A DNA stretch of 45,362 nucleotides. Origin: Candidatus Poribacteria bacterium. GTDB lineage: Bacteria > Poribacteria > WGA-4E > WGA-3G. The notes beneath the pieces were generated by a model that was given only the letters and a program-made list of their open reading frames with translations, was not told where the DNA came from and did no database searches. The first letter of the stretch is position 1. Every line of letters begins with the position of its first letter. A program made the translations under genes and the position numbers. Of this stretch, positions 35,111 through 43,305 are shown piece by piece. The stretch is taken from contig VXPE01000081.1 of assembly GCA_009839745.1 (NCBI GenBank), positions 1 to 45,362 of the forward strand, read 5' to 3'.

Positions 35111-36012
35111 AAATATTAATAGCCGTGGGTATTCTGGTGATCGTGTTCACGAGTTGTGGGACGCTGGTATCCCCGGAAACGCAGTATGAACGAGAACGTT
35201 TAATTGAGGCTTATGATGCGGCGCGCCAAAAACACAACCCGGAAAGGGTTAAAGAAACCGTAAAAGACCTTCTCGTCGGCAAATGGCAGTATGTCGGCTT
35301 GGAGGTCGAAAAAGGGAGCGTCACCGCGCGGCGGGTAAGTTCCACGTCGTTACAGACAATCAACGCATCAACCTCTCCTGGGGCGGTGACCTCTAAAGGT
35401 GGTACCGGCGAACAGCCGACAGCTCCTAATGCTCCTGAACAACTGATCCCCCAAAACTCCGCGAACATAGAGGCAGACGCACAGACGCCAGCAGCAAATA
35501 CGACCCGTTTACCGCCAATTGAGGTGGAGGATGAAGAATCCAATCAGCGGATACTCGATGCAAAAGCCGCGCTTGTCGCATCTACGCGTAAAAACTTGAC
35601 GATCGAATTTTCCGAGGACCGTGGCTCGTATCATTACAGCGGTAGCAATCGTGGCACGAATGTCACGGGACAATGTTCCATCACTACCAAGCGGTATGGC
35701 GACGATCCGTTCCCATTTATCAGTTTTAATCGGAGGACGGGACCGAAGATGCTTGAGTTCCTGTTCGGTTCCGAACCTATCAAACAGATGGTTGCGAAAA
35801 AGAAACGGGCGGATGCCGAAAGAAGACGCAGAATGGGAGCCCAAATTGGACGGAGAGCCTCCGCAAAAACTTCCTATTCAATTGCTTCAATCGCAGGGAT
35901 TACGGTGACGGAGGATACGCTGTATTTAGTCCTCTATGGGGATATGGAATTAACACGGCAAGGTTGGATGCGAACCCGGGGACTGCGATGCACTTTCAAA
36001 CGGGTTGAATAA
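35107..36012 (+). CDS. Lipoprotein of the same uncharacterised family, paralogue B
   Basis: The 301-residue protein has a lipobox (IVFTSCGT), then QYERERLIEAYDAARQKHN and the shared core DLLVGKWQYVGLEVEKGSV. A Ser/Thr/Pro/Asn-rich low-complexity insert of roughly 70 residues follows, then KNLTIEFSEDRGSYHYSG, GQCSITTKRYGDDPFPFISF and DTLYLVLYGDMELT. It is colinear with paralogue A outside the insert and a second basic insert (KKKRADAERRRRMGAQIGRR). It is a local tandem duplicate that has acquired inserts. Start overlaps the stop of paralogue A. Confidence 0.8.
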   Translation: MKILIAVGILVIVFTSCGTLVSPETQYERERLIEAYDAARQKHNPERVKETVKDLLVGKWQYVGLEVEKGSVTARRVSSTSLQTINASTSPGAVTSKGGTGEQPTAPNAPEQLIPQNSANIEADAQTPAANTTRLPPIEVEDEESNQRILDAKAALVASTRKNLTIEFSEDRGSYHYSGSNRGTNVTGQCSITTKRYGDDPFPFISFNRRTGPKMLEFLFGSEPIKQMVAKKKRADAERRRRMGAQIGRRASAKTSYSIASIAGITVTEDTLYLVLYGDMELTRQGWMRTRGLRCTFKRVE

Positions 36013-36045
36013 GATGAATGTCGCATCAAATAGGAGGGAAATTTA

Positions 36046-37008
36046 ATGAAGGGCATACGTCTTTTTGTTCTCTGTAGTCTGAGTTTCGCGCTCGTCTTAG
36101 CAAGTGTTTATCCCTTACCCGCGAGAGCACCGAGAACTGAGAAGATTGCGTTCTCATCAAATCGCGACGGGAATTGGGATATCTACATTATGAATCCCGA
36201 TGGGAGCGATCAGGTGAATTTAACGCGACATAAAGCCATTGATGTCTCCCCGGCCTGGTCGCCGACCGGTGAACACATTCTTTTTGTTTCTAACCGTGAG
36301 GGCCTGCGCGATCTCTTTTTAATGGATGCGGATGGACGAAATGTGCGACGGGTTTTTAAGAAAAGGGCACAGCGAATCGAACCGACGTGGGCATCGGATG
36401 GACAAAGGATTGCTTATCATGCAGAAATGCCGCAATGGAGCATCCAAACCGGGACGATACAGGGTATCGGTGGCGTTCAGGTGGCTTTAGCGGAAGTGCA
36501 GGGGGGTAATCCATCGTGGTCCCCAGATGGAGAGGAGATCGCTTTCGTCGCTGGCGCCCATAGTCGTCGGATATACATTGCGGAACTCCGTTCTCGGACA
36601 AGACGGGTGTTTCTGCCGAATGAAGCGTCATGGATGTACGGTCCCGCGTGGTCCCCGGATGGCGAAAAACTGGTGTTTTCTTGGTTAAAATGGGGTCTGG
36701 GCGGTAGGGACACAATTCATGTCGCAAATCGCGATGGAAGCGGATTGAAGCAAATCGGTAAACCTGCGCTGGGTATCTTTCGATTGGCGTGGTCACCGGA
36801 TGGCGAAAAACTGGTTTATACGGAGGAAGTCGTGGACAGGGATCGTCAAATTGTCACAATTGATTTGCGGACTCGACGGAAAAAACAGTTGACGCGTCGC
36901 GGTTTAAACTTGACACCCTCTTGGTTCGATCCAGCATTTGCGACGTTGCCTGTTGCGCCACAACCGCAGTTGCTGACCACAGTCTGGGGCAAAATGAAAG
37001 CGGATTAA
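36046..37008 (+). CDS. Secreted TolB-like beta-propeller (PD40/WD40-like) protein
   Basis: The 320-residue protein has a signal peptide (about residues 1-27, ending PLPARAP) and six PD40 repeats. Examples are FSSNRDGNWDIYIMNPDGSD, AWSPTGEHILFVSNREGLRD, PSWSPDGEEIAF and AWSPDGEKLVYTEEV. This is the six-bladed TolB-type propeller. It lacks the N-terminal TolB domain. It follows the lipoprotein pair by 33 bp with an AGGAGGGAAAT ribosome site and is likely co-transcribed with them. Confidence 0.88.
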   Translation: MKGIRLFVLCSLSFALVLASVYPLPARAPRTEKIAFSSNRDGNWDIYIMNPDGSDQVNLTRHKAIDVSPAWSPTGEHILFVSNREGLRDLFLMDADGRNVRRVFKKRAQRIEPTWASDGQRIAYHAEMPQWSIQTGTIQGIGGVQVALAEVQGGNPSWSPDGEEIAFVAGAHSRRIYIAELRSRTRRVFLPNEASWMYGPAWSPDGEKLVFSWLKWGLGGRDTIHVANRDGSGLKQIGKPALGIFRLAWSPDGEKLVYTEEVVDRDRQIVTIDLRTRRKKQLTRRGLNLTPSWFDPAFATLPVAPQPQLLTTVWGKMKAD

Positions 37009-37129
37009 GAACCGAGACGCACTGTCCGCAGTTGCCCCCGGAAGTCAACTTGGACTTTCCAATACGTAGGGCTAGTGATACTCACAACGCCTAAAGGCGT
37101 GTGCTTCTTTGTCTGCTCTTGGCAGGCTT

Positions 37130-37247
37130 ATACCAACTCTAAAAAATAACTCCGCATTTCAGAGATTTTGAAACATATAACGGGCGAGGGGACCTCGCCC
37201 CTACGCGTAGGTTGCGTTAATGAGGAGTAGTCATTCAGAAATGGTAT
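37130..37247. mobile_element. Miniature element, family 2, with GGGCGAGG hairpin
   Basis: The left end ATACCAACTCT and right end AGAAATGGTAT (37237-37247) match the perfect ends of the family 2 element at 41243-41357 with two changes on the left. The interior carries the hairpin GGGCGAGG-GGA-CCTCGCCC (37182-37200) instead of the GGCTAACAGCC hairpin. Confidence 0.6.
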
Positions 37248-37426
37248 TACTTGATATGAGTCCCGAAAATGGTGACCACTTATCAAGTCTACGCAAGTGT
37301 GGGTGAAACCGCACACCATAGGTGTCAATTTAGGGATTTTATAGTGCTTTAGCAGTGATGCGCATGTTGAAGAAACACCCAAGCAAAAACCCCTTACAGG
37401 ACTTGGGGCTTCGCTCGAAAATGCTG

Positions 37427-37784
37427 CTATAAACATAACGTCCCTCCGGGACTCAGGATGTTTATAGAAAACGGTTCTTTCAGGCTTCCCAGCCCTGTAA
37501 GGGCGATATGTTTATAGAAGGAGGTATCGTAGTCTATTTTAGCCCTGTAAGGGCGATATGTTTATAGAAAACGGTTCTTTCAGGCTTCCCAGCTCTGTCA
37601 GGGTGATATGTTTATAGAAGCGAAAACAATATGGACGTAGAGCTGCGTATAGGTGTTTGGCACGGTCTAAAGAAATCTCCTTCTAACTTTGATAGATATA
37701 TTGACGCTCCAGACATATCGCCCTGACAGGGCTGAATAGGGTGGGGTCCCTTGTTCTATAAACATAGCGTTCCTACGGAACTCA
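37427..37784. repeat. Hairpin-repeat array with a 50-bp period (CRISPR look-alike)
   Basis: A 29-bp unit, AGCCCTGTAAGGGCGATATG followed by TTTATAGAA, starts at 37491, 37541 and (variant) 37591, with a diverged unit at 37441. The period is exactly 50 bp. The 21-bp spacers at 37470 and 37570 are identical. Each unit contains a GCCCT-gta-AGGGC hairpin. Two inverted copies lie at 37711-37740 and 37754-37784. The gap 37009-38073 otherwise holds the family 2 and family 1 elements and no gene. Confidence 0.8.
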
Positions 37785-37890
37785 AGAGGTTCGAGATCGA
37801 AAATGAGTATGACTGGGACGAAATTGATTACAATAACGTGCCGCAAACGCCCTTGACTTTTCTGGGTGTTTCTGATATTATAACTCTATC

Positions 37891-38014
37891 AGGACTTACG
37901 CAAATTGGGCAAAAAACAGTGTATTTCCGTGATTTAACCCCTTGTTCCCCAACCCCCCTTTATCCCCCCTTATCAGGGGAGTAGAGGGACTTTAAGAGAA
38001 AATGCGTAAGTCCT
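37891..38014. mobile_element. Miniature element, family 1
   Basis: A 124-bp copy with perfect AGGACTTACGCA and TGCGTAAGTCCT ends. The interior has CCCCTTATCAGGGGAGTAGAGG. It lies 59 bp before the TPR-propeller gene. Confidence 0.75.
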
Positions 38015-38073
38015 ATCTATAAAATGGTTATCAGTTATCAGTACTGAAAACTATAAAACAAGGTAAATAAATT

Positions 38074-40146
38074 ATGTCGCAGCAGAAACCCACAAAAAAC
38101 ACGCAGGTTAAAAAACAGAAAGTTTATTGTCTTCTTACATTGATGGCAGTAGCCATCCTGCTCGCTTCCCAGCATTCTGCCTATAGTGAGCAATACGTCA
38201 TTGTGGAAAGTGAAAACGGGGATAGACTCACCGGCAGTTGGCGTGGTGCCACGGATACCCACTTTGAAATCGAATATAATGGGCAGGTATTACAATTCCC
38301 ATTGGCAGGACACACCCTCAATTTCACGTCAGATTTGGCGCACGTTCCGGATCGAACCGCTGCAAAGTATTTTCGCAACGGACTTACATTGCTGGAGTTG
38401 GGACTTCCCGAAAGAGCACAAAAACGATTTGAAGCCGCTATCGAAGAATTCCCGAAATACCCAGATGCCCACTACCAACTCGGATTACTTTACCGAGCAA
38501 ATGCGGACAATGCCAACGCATTGGAACGATTCCGTTCTGTCGCCATCCTTGATGCCCCGAGTTTCGACCTCGTGCCACTCCTTCATGAACTCGGGGATAT
38601 TGCCTTTGCGAACGAAGCATACGATATAGCAGCGGATAACTACCAACTGATTCTCACCTATTACCCAGATCATCCCGACGTATCCGTGTTGAAATACCTC
38701 ACCGGCTTCCTACTCGTCGAAGAACTGGAGAATCCCAGTGCGGGATTATCCCTTCTCGAAGCTGCAATCAAAGATTATCCCGACATGGCGTTCCACGAAA
38801 AAGCACTTTTCCTGATTGGAAAACTACAAGCAGATATGGATCAGCAGGAAAACGCGCTCCACACCTTAGACAGATTTGTTACCCACTATCCAGAGAGCGA
38901 ATGGATTTATGAAGCACACCTCATCCGTGCAGCGAGCAACTTAAAATTGGGTAGACTGGAAGCAGCGGCGAATGAAGCGATTCACGTCAGCGAGATTAGT
39001 GAAGATGCGGCGATAAAGGAACAGGCAAAAAAGATTTTGGATCAGACGAAATGGACGGTTTACACGGACGCAAGTGGACTCCCCGATAACCACATCCAAA
39101 CCATGACAACCGATGGTACCCGGCTATGGATAGGCACACCCAAAGGGTTGATGCTATTCGAGACTGCGTATGACAAATGGATACCGTTTGAACCCGTCGC
39201 TGAACTTATTAACACTGCTTTGGGAAATGTGCCGGATGTTACAGCCATCGCAGCAAACTCGCAAGAAACGTGGATCGGCACGCGTTCCCAAGGCGCGATT
39301 CACTACAGTCACCTAACGGGTAGAATCATAAACTATTCTCCAGCAGAAGGATTTCCTGCCTGGATTAAGGACATAAAAATGGATGCATCGGAGATTTGGT
39401 TCGCCACAGACACCGGCATCATACGGCGGATCCGCGGCAGCGTTGATCCATTTCTCTATTACAATACCCATAACAGTCTTTTACCAGCAGACAACATTGA
39501 GACCTTGTTGCTAACGCCTCAAACGGTTTGGAGTGCTTCAGCAGCAGGAGAGGTCATCATGTTCGACCGGGAAAAAGAGGAGTGGGACTCCTATCACTCT
39601 ACAGAAATCCGAGCCGGCATGAAGGTTGTAGGACTTGATATTGCAGAAGAGCAGTTGCTCTTTACCTGGTTTAATGCCGATGAAAAATCCAACGGTTACT
39701 TTCGAGCAGACATGGACGGCAGCAATGGAAAATCGACGACCCTTGACACAGGTATAGAAAATGACAACGATTTAAGGCATATCTACATCAGAGGTGCTCT
39801 GGATACTTCACCTATACCGAAAGCGGAACCGGAACCCTTACCGGAAGAAACACCGGATCCGACGCCACCTGAATTTTCACCAGAAGCAGACGGATTAGAA
39901 ATTGAACCGGAAACAGAAGGGTTAGAAACTGAACCCCCTCCGCCCACGCCACAAATTCCGTTGGTCTTGTGGATAGCGACGAATAAAGACCTGTATACAC
40001 ACCAGACGCGTTCTGCGGATGTATGGCAGTACACAACGACACCTCAGATACTCACGGGTGAATTGATAGTAAAATCTCTCGTTGTAGTGAACAATAGAGT
40101 CTGGTTAGCGACTTCCAATGGCTTAGCAACTATGAACGCGCAATAA
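38074..40146 (+). CDS. Large exported TPR and beta-propeller fusion protein
   Basis: The 690-residue protein begins with a signal segment (about 20-40, VYCLLTLMAVAILLASQ), then a short beta domain (QYVIVESENGDRLTGSWRG). Five or six TPRs follow (about 95-325, e.g. LELGLPERAQKRFEAAIEEF, HYQLGLLYRANADNANALER). The C-terminal half is a two-component-regulator-type propeller (LWIGTPKGLMLFE, TWIGTRSQGAIHYS, IWFATDTGIIRRI, VWLATSNGLATM). A Pro/Glu-rich linker (about 577-628) is inserted between blades. It carries no kinase or output domain. The architecture suggests an envelope sensor or assembly scaffold; I do not recognise a named family. Confidence 0.85.
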   Translation: MSQQKPTKNTQVKKQKVYCLLTLMAVAILLASQHSAYSEQYVIVESENGDRLTGSWRGATDTHFEIEYNGQVLQFPLAGHTLNFTSDLAHVPDRTAAKYFRNGLTLLELGLPERAQKRFEAAIEEFPKYPDAHYQLGLLYRANADNANALERFRSVAILDAPSFDLVPLLHELGDIAFANEAYDIAADNYQLILTYYPDHPDVSVLKYLTGFLLVEELENPSAGLSLLEAAIKDYPDMAFHEKALFLIGKLQADMDQQENALHTLDRFVTHYPESEWIYEAHLIRAASNLKLGRLEAAANEAIHVSEISEDAAIKEQAKKILDQTKWTVYTDASGLPDNHIQTMTTDGTRLWIGTPKGLMLFETAYDKWIPFEPVAELINTALGNVPDVTAIAANSQETWIGTRSQGAIHYSHLTGRIINYSPAEGFPAWIKDIKMDASEIWFATDTGIIRRIRGSVDPFLYYNTHNSLLPADNIETLLLTPQTVWSASAAGEVIMFDREKEEWDSYHSTEIRAGMKVVGLDIAEEQLLFTWFNADEKSNGYFRADMDGSNGKSTTLDTGIENDNDLRHIYIRGALDTSPIPKAEPEPLPEETPDPTPPEFSPEADGLEIEPETEGLETEPPPPTPQIPLVLWIATNKDLYTHQTRSADVWQYTTTPQILTGELIVKSLVVVNNRVWLATSNGLATMNAQ

Positions 40147-40210
40147 GCTCTCTCGGTGAACGCCTTGCCTTAAGCAATTTTAAGTATTAAATATGCACAT
40201 TATCCATTGG

Positions 40211-40238
40211 TAACGGGCGGGGAGACCCCGCCCCTACG
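40211..40238. repeat. GC-rich hairpin repeat (variable-stem family)
   Basis: GGGCGGGG and CCCCGCCC pair around AGA. It lies 65 bp after the TPR-propeller stop codon and may act as its terminator. The flanks TAAC and CTACGGG match the hairpin at 37178. Confidence 0.6.
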
Positions 40239-40307
40239 GGTTCGCAGCCTTTGGGAAAATGGGAATTTATTTTTGAATATTGCTTAACCGGAAGGTCAAT
40301 TTAAAAA

Positions 40308-41144
40308 ATGCAACCGACATCTACAAAACTTATTACACGTTGGGCATCGACTGAACCCACGCAAGTCGAAGACGAGTTGGTTGTTGAGGAACCCCTTGAG
40401 ATTCGGGTGGGACAACAGAGTTTGATCGTTGTGATGCGGACCCCTGGACACGATTTTGAACTCGCCGCGGGGTTTCTGTATACGGAAAGCCTCATCGCTT
40501 CCGGTGATGACATCGAGATTATCGCCTACTGTGATGAAGAGCCCTCTGAAACGGAGGCTTCTGGTTTATCGCCGTTGCAGAATATCGTCAACGTTCGTCT
40601 TACGGAGGCACTGGACCTTGATGCAGAATCGGGGTGGCAGCGGAATTTTCACGCAAATGCGAGTTGCGGACTCTGTGGCAAAATGACGATTGAATCCGTT
40701 AGACAGCAGGTGCAACCGCTAAATTCAGGGTTCCATATCAATCACACGCTTTTCTATAAACTCAACGATCAGTTAAGAAAAGCGCAATCCGTTTTTGAAA
40801 GAACGGGTGGACTCCACGCCGCTGGATTGTTCGATGAAAACGGTGAACTCCTGATTATCAGAGAGGACATAGGCAGACATAACGCTGTCGATAAAGTGAT
40901 CGGACACGCCTTACTAACTGACTTGGTGCCGCTGGACCGACATATCTTGATGGTCAGTGGACGCGCCAGTTTTGAAATCGTCCAGAAAGCGCTTTTTGCA
41001 CGTATCCCGATTATCGTGGCTGTCTCAGCGGCATCTACACTCGCCGTAGATCTCGCCAAAGAGGGTAACCTTACATTAATAGGTTTCATGCGGGGACAGA
41101 GCATGGCGGTCTATAGTTGCCCAGAACGTGTTCATTCTGAATAG
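40308..41144 (+). CDS. fdhD: Formate dehydrogenase accessory sulfurtransferase
   Basis: The 278-residue protein carries sulfur from the cysteine desulfurase to the molybdenum/tungsten bis-MGD cofactor of formate dehydrogenase. The redox cysteines Cys120 and Cys123 are in NASCGLCGKM. The C-terminal signature GGLHAAGLFDENGE and IREDIGRHNAVDKVIGHAL is complete. No formate dehydrogenase gene is in the window, so it must be elsewhere. The start is preceded by GGAAGG and AATTTAAAAA, the same kind of spacing (12 nt) as the leader elements. Confidence 0.95.
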   Translation: MQPTSTKLITRWASTEPTQVEDELVVEEPLEIRVGQQSLIVVMRTPGHDFELAAGFLYTESLIASGDDIEIIAYCDEEPSETEASGLSPLQNIVNVRLTEALDLDAESGWQRNFHANASCGLCGKMTIESVRQQVQPLNSGFHINHTLFYKLNDQLRKAQSVFERTGGLHAAGLFDENGELLIIREDIGRHNAVDKVIGHALLTDLVPLDRHILMVSGRASFEIVQKALFARIPIIVAVSAASTLAVDLAKEGNLTLIGFMRGQSMAVYSCPERVHSE

Positions 41145-41147
41145 CGA

Positions 41148-41177
41148 AAAAACGAAAAGGAGCGTCGGGTCGTTTTT
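41148..41177 (+). terminator. Hairpin terminator of fdhD
   Basis: AAAAACGA (41148-41155) pairs with TCGTTTTT (41170-41177), so the stem ends in a run of T, just after the fdhD stop. A second small hairpin GGGCTTACAAAGCCC follows at about 41224-41238. Confidence 0.6.
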
Positions 41178-41242
41178 GCTATCTTTTTGGGATGCCGTGT
41201 CTCTATAGGGATAAAAGGAAATCGGGCTTACAAAGCCCTCTT

Positions 41243-41357
41243 ATACCATTTCTAAGAGATTATATCGCATTGACAGATCGCCTCAAAGACTGCACAGGCT
41301 AACAGCCTATGCTACAAAGTGCTCGTTTATTGAAGCATTTTCAATCAGAAATGGTAT
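41243..41357. mobile_element. Miniature element, family 2, with GGCTAACAGCC hairpin
   Basis: A 115-bp element with perfect 11-bp ends ATACCATTTCT and AGAAATGGTAT. Its interior TGCACAGGCTAACAGCCTAT matches the interior of the family 3 element at 33884. A half copy of the right end is at 6163-6182. Confidence 0.75.
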
Positions 41358-41377
41358 TACAAAGGAGCGAAACTCTT

Positions 41378-41662
41378 ATGTTAAGCATTTTAAACGGCAT
41401 CCAAGGGCTCGTCAACCTTCTATTCTTCGTAGCGATTGTTGGGACTTTGGTGGTCTCGTGGATATATGCCAGTCGATTGCAGAAACAGTATGGTGCCGCC
41501 TTTCCGTGGAACAAAACAGCCCTTATCGTTGGGATTGAAGTCTTACTTTGGATCGGATTTAACTTTTTCTGGGAAATTTTTGAAGCGTTCTGGCTGCCAA
41601 TTACGATTGTTGCCATTATTGTTATTGTGCTTATCTCGCGAAAGAAACGGAGATATGTATGA
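41378..41662 (+). CDS. Small integral membrane protein
   Basis: The 94-residue protein has three predicted hydrophobic segments: about 10-28 (VNLLFFVAIVGTLVVSWIYA), 47-66 (TALIVGIEVLLWIGFNFFW) and 72-87 (LPITIVAIIVIVLIS). It ends in the basic tail RKKRRYV. The charge distribution suggests a cytoplasmic C-terminus. No family recognised. The start follows AAAGGAG with 9 nt spacing. It lies 20 bp after the family 2 element, which may carry or replace its promoter. Confidence 0.7.
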   Translation: MLSILNGIQGLVNLLFFVAIVGTLVVSWIYASRLQKQYGAAFPWNKTALIVGIEVLLWIGFNFFWEIFEAFWLPITIVAIIVIVLISRKKRRYV

Positions 41663-41724
41663 AGAAAGCCAAGGGTGGTGTGATTTGAATGCACACCACC
41701 CAAAAATGAACCTAATAGTTCATC

Positions 41725-41857
41725 AAGATTGAGTTTTAGAGTAGGTTCGTAGTCGTGCGATTTATCGCACTGCTTCGCAGTGAGAATATAGCAAGAACGG
41801 GCAATGAATGGTTTCCCTACTACAAACGAAAGAATATCTCTTAAGTTCGATCTTGAA
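41725..41857. mobile_element. Miniature element, family 4, upstream of the zinc dehydrogenase gene
   Basis: The left end (CAAGATTGAGTTTTAGAG...GTTCGTAGT) and the right end (ACTACAAACGAAAG...GTTCGATCTTG) are imperfect inverted repeats of about 30 bp. The interior holds the palindrome GTGCGATTTATCGCAC and a CACTGCTTCGCAGTG hairpin. The copy at 43306-43435 is similar but lacks the second hairpin. Confidence 0.65.
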
Positions 41858-41879
41858 CGACTACTAAGGAGAGCGAAAT

Positions 41880-42932
41880 ATGAGTCGGACAGGGAGAGCC
41901 GTGGTCGCGCACGGTAAAGATTTTGAAATTCGCGAATACCCGGTTCCCGAGCCTGAACCTAACACGGTGCTGCTCCGTCAGGAATTAGCAGGGATCTGCG
42001 GAACTGACCTTCACAACTGGCAGAACGGCTTCCAACAGGAAGTTTTACTTGGACATGAAAACGTCGGTATTATTGAAGCAATTGGTGAAGGTGTGGAAAC
42101 CGATTATGTAGGTAAGCCGGTTAAAGAGGGAGACAGGGTTATCTTCGCACCGGGAACAAACTATGGTGCTTACGGCTTCCAATGGAATCCAGATGAAGCA
42201 CCACATTTTCGCGGTGGATTTGCGGATTATATGTATCTCAACTATCCAAACACGTGCTTCATGAAAACTGATGCGTCGCCTGAGGTTGCTGTGCTCACAG
42301 AGCCGTTCACTGTCGGTGTTCACGCCGCAATGCGAGGTGAGATAAAACTGGGGGATACCGTCGTCGTGCAGGGTTCGGGTGCTATCGGGCTTGTGACGCT
42401 TGCGTGTGCGAAATTGAGCGGTGCCGCAAAAGCGATTATGGTCGGAGGCCCTGCTGGACGCTTGGAACTCGCGAAACGCCTCGGTGCCGATGTAACCATT
42501 AACATCGAGGACGTAACTTCTGTCGAGGAACGGACGGAACTCGTGAAAGCGGAAACACCGCGCCAAGAGGGAGCGGACGTTGTTTTTGAATGTGCAGGTT
42601 TCCTCCCCGCGACACCAGAGGGATTGGGATACACCCGACGGAGTGGAACTTTTGTTGAGGTCGGTCACTTTGTGGATATGGGGTCGATTGACTTTAATAT
42701 CAACCAATTGCTGATGCGTAAAAACCTGCGTGTGGAGGCTATCTGGGGAAGCAGCTACGAGCACTTCGTCCGTGGCCTACCCCTCCTTGAACAGAGTGGA
42801 CTGCCGTTTGCTGACATGATTAGTCACCAGCTGCCGCTCTCACAGGTCGCAGATGGTTTTCATGCGCTCAATGGAGACTACCGGATTAAGGGTGAAACCG
42901 CGATTAAAATTGCGGTTCGCTCCGATTTTTAA
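41880..42932 (+). CDS. Zinc-type medium-chain dehydrogenase
   Basis: The 350-residue protein has LAGICGTDLHNW with the catalytic zinc Cys, GHENVGIIEAIGEGVE with His-Glu, and the Rossmann site VVQGSGAIGLVTLACA. The usual four-Cys structural zinc lobe is not seen; the segment contains FAPGTNYGAYGFQWNPDEAP instead. It is longer and distinct from the dehydrogenase at 284. It probably oxidises a polyol or sugar. The next gene, 567 bp away, is a Gfo/Idh oxidoreductase on the same strand, and both sit behind a family 4 element. Start has AAGGAGAGCG upstream. Confidence 0.9.
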   Translation: MSRTGRAVVAHGKDFEIREYPVPEPEPNTVLLRQELAGICGTDLHNWQNGFQQEVLLGHENVGIIEAIGEGVETDYVGKPVKEGDRVIFAPGTNYGAYGFQWNPDEAPHFRGGFADYMYLNYPNTCFMKTDASPEVAVLTEPFTVGVHAAMRGEIKLGDTVVVQGSGAIGLVTLACAKLSGAAKAIMVGGPAGRLELAKRLGADVTINIEDVTSVEERTELVKAETPRQEGADVVFECAGFLPATPEGLGYTRRSGTFVEVGHFVDMGSIDFNINQLLMRKNLRVEAIWGSSYEHFVRGLPLLEQSGLPFADMISHQLPLSQVADGFHALNGDYRIKGETAIKIAVRSDF

Positions 42933-42939
42933 ATTATAC

Positions 42940-43078
42940 AGGACTTACGAAAATTGAACAGAAAAGGGCATATTTCGTTGTATTTAACCCCCTAAAGAAT
43001 CAGAATCAACGGTATGAAGTCCGTATGGGCTTCCCCGCCCCTTATCAGGGGTACTTTAAGAGAAAATGCGTAAGTCCT
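42940..43078. mobile_element. Miniature element, family 1
   Basis: A 139-bp copy ending TGCGTAAGTCCT. The left end reads AGGACTTACGAA, one change from the perfect form. It begins 7 bp after the dehydrogenase stop. The stretch 43079-43499 holds two hairpin units and a family 4 element but no gene. Confidence 0.75.
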
Positions 43079-43110
43079 ACTAAACTTTGGACAATTTTTT
43101 TAAGAATACA

Positions 43111-43186
43111 CATATCGCCCCGCTGGGGCTTGCCTGGTGTAGGGTATGGCGTTTCTATAAACATATCGCCCCGCTGGGGCTTGCCT
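43111..43186. repeat. Two hairpin units 51 bp apart, related to the 50-bp-period array
   Basis: CATATCGCCCCGCTGGGGCT followed by TGCCT occurs at 43111 and 43162. The GCCCC-gct-GGGGC stem replaces GCCCT-gta-AGGGC of the array at 37427, in inverted orientation. TTCTATAAA precedes the second one. Confidence 0.7.
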
Positions 43187-43305
43187 TTGGGGCCTCCGAG
43201 TTTATTTTTTCAGAGTTGGGTATGTGTGAGAACCCTCGAGAAAAATCAGACATACCTTGAAAACAAGGTATGAACCTGACCGAAATTGTCCAAACTCTTA
43301 TTCCT

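Noticed and set aside
37427-37619. Regular 29-bp repeats with 21-bp spacers, as in a CRISPR array
   Set aside because: Two spacers are identical, spacers are too short, the units are hairpins found inverted nearby, and no cas genes are present.
37751-37984. Plus-strand ORF with FEIENEYDWDEIDYNN
   Set aside because: It is made partly of the hairpin array and partly of a family 1 element; no start site or homologue in view.
42045-42764. Minus-strand 239-codon ORF
   Set aside because: It is antisense to the zinc dehydrogenase, no domain and no ribosome site.
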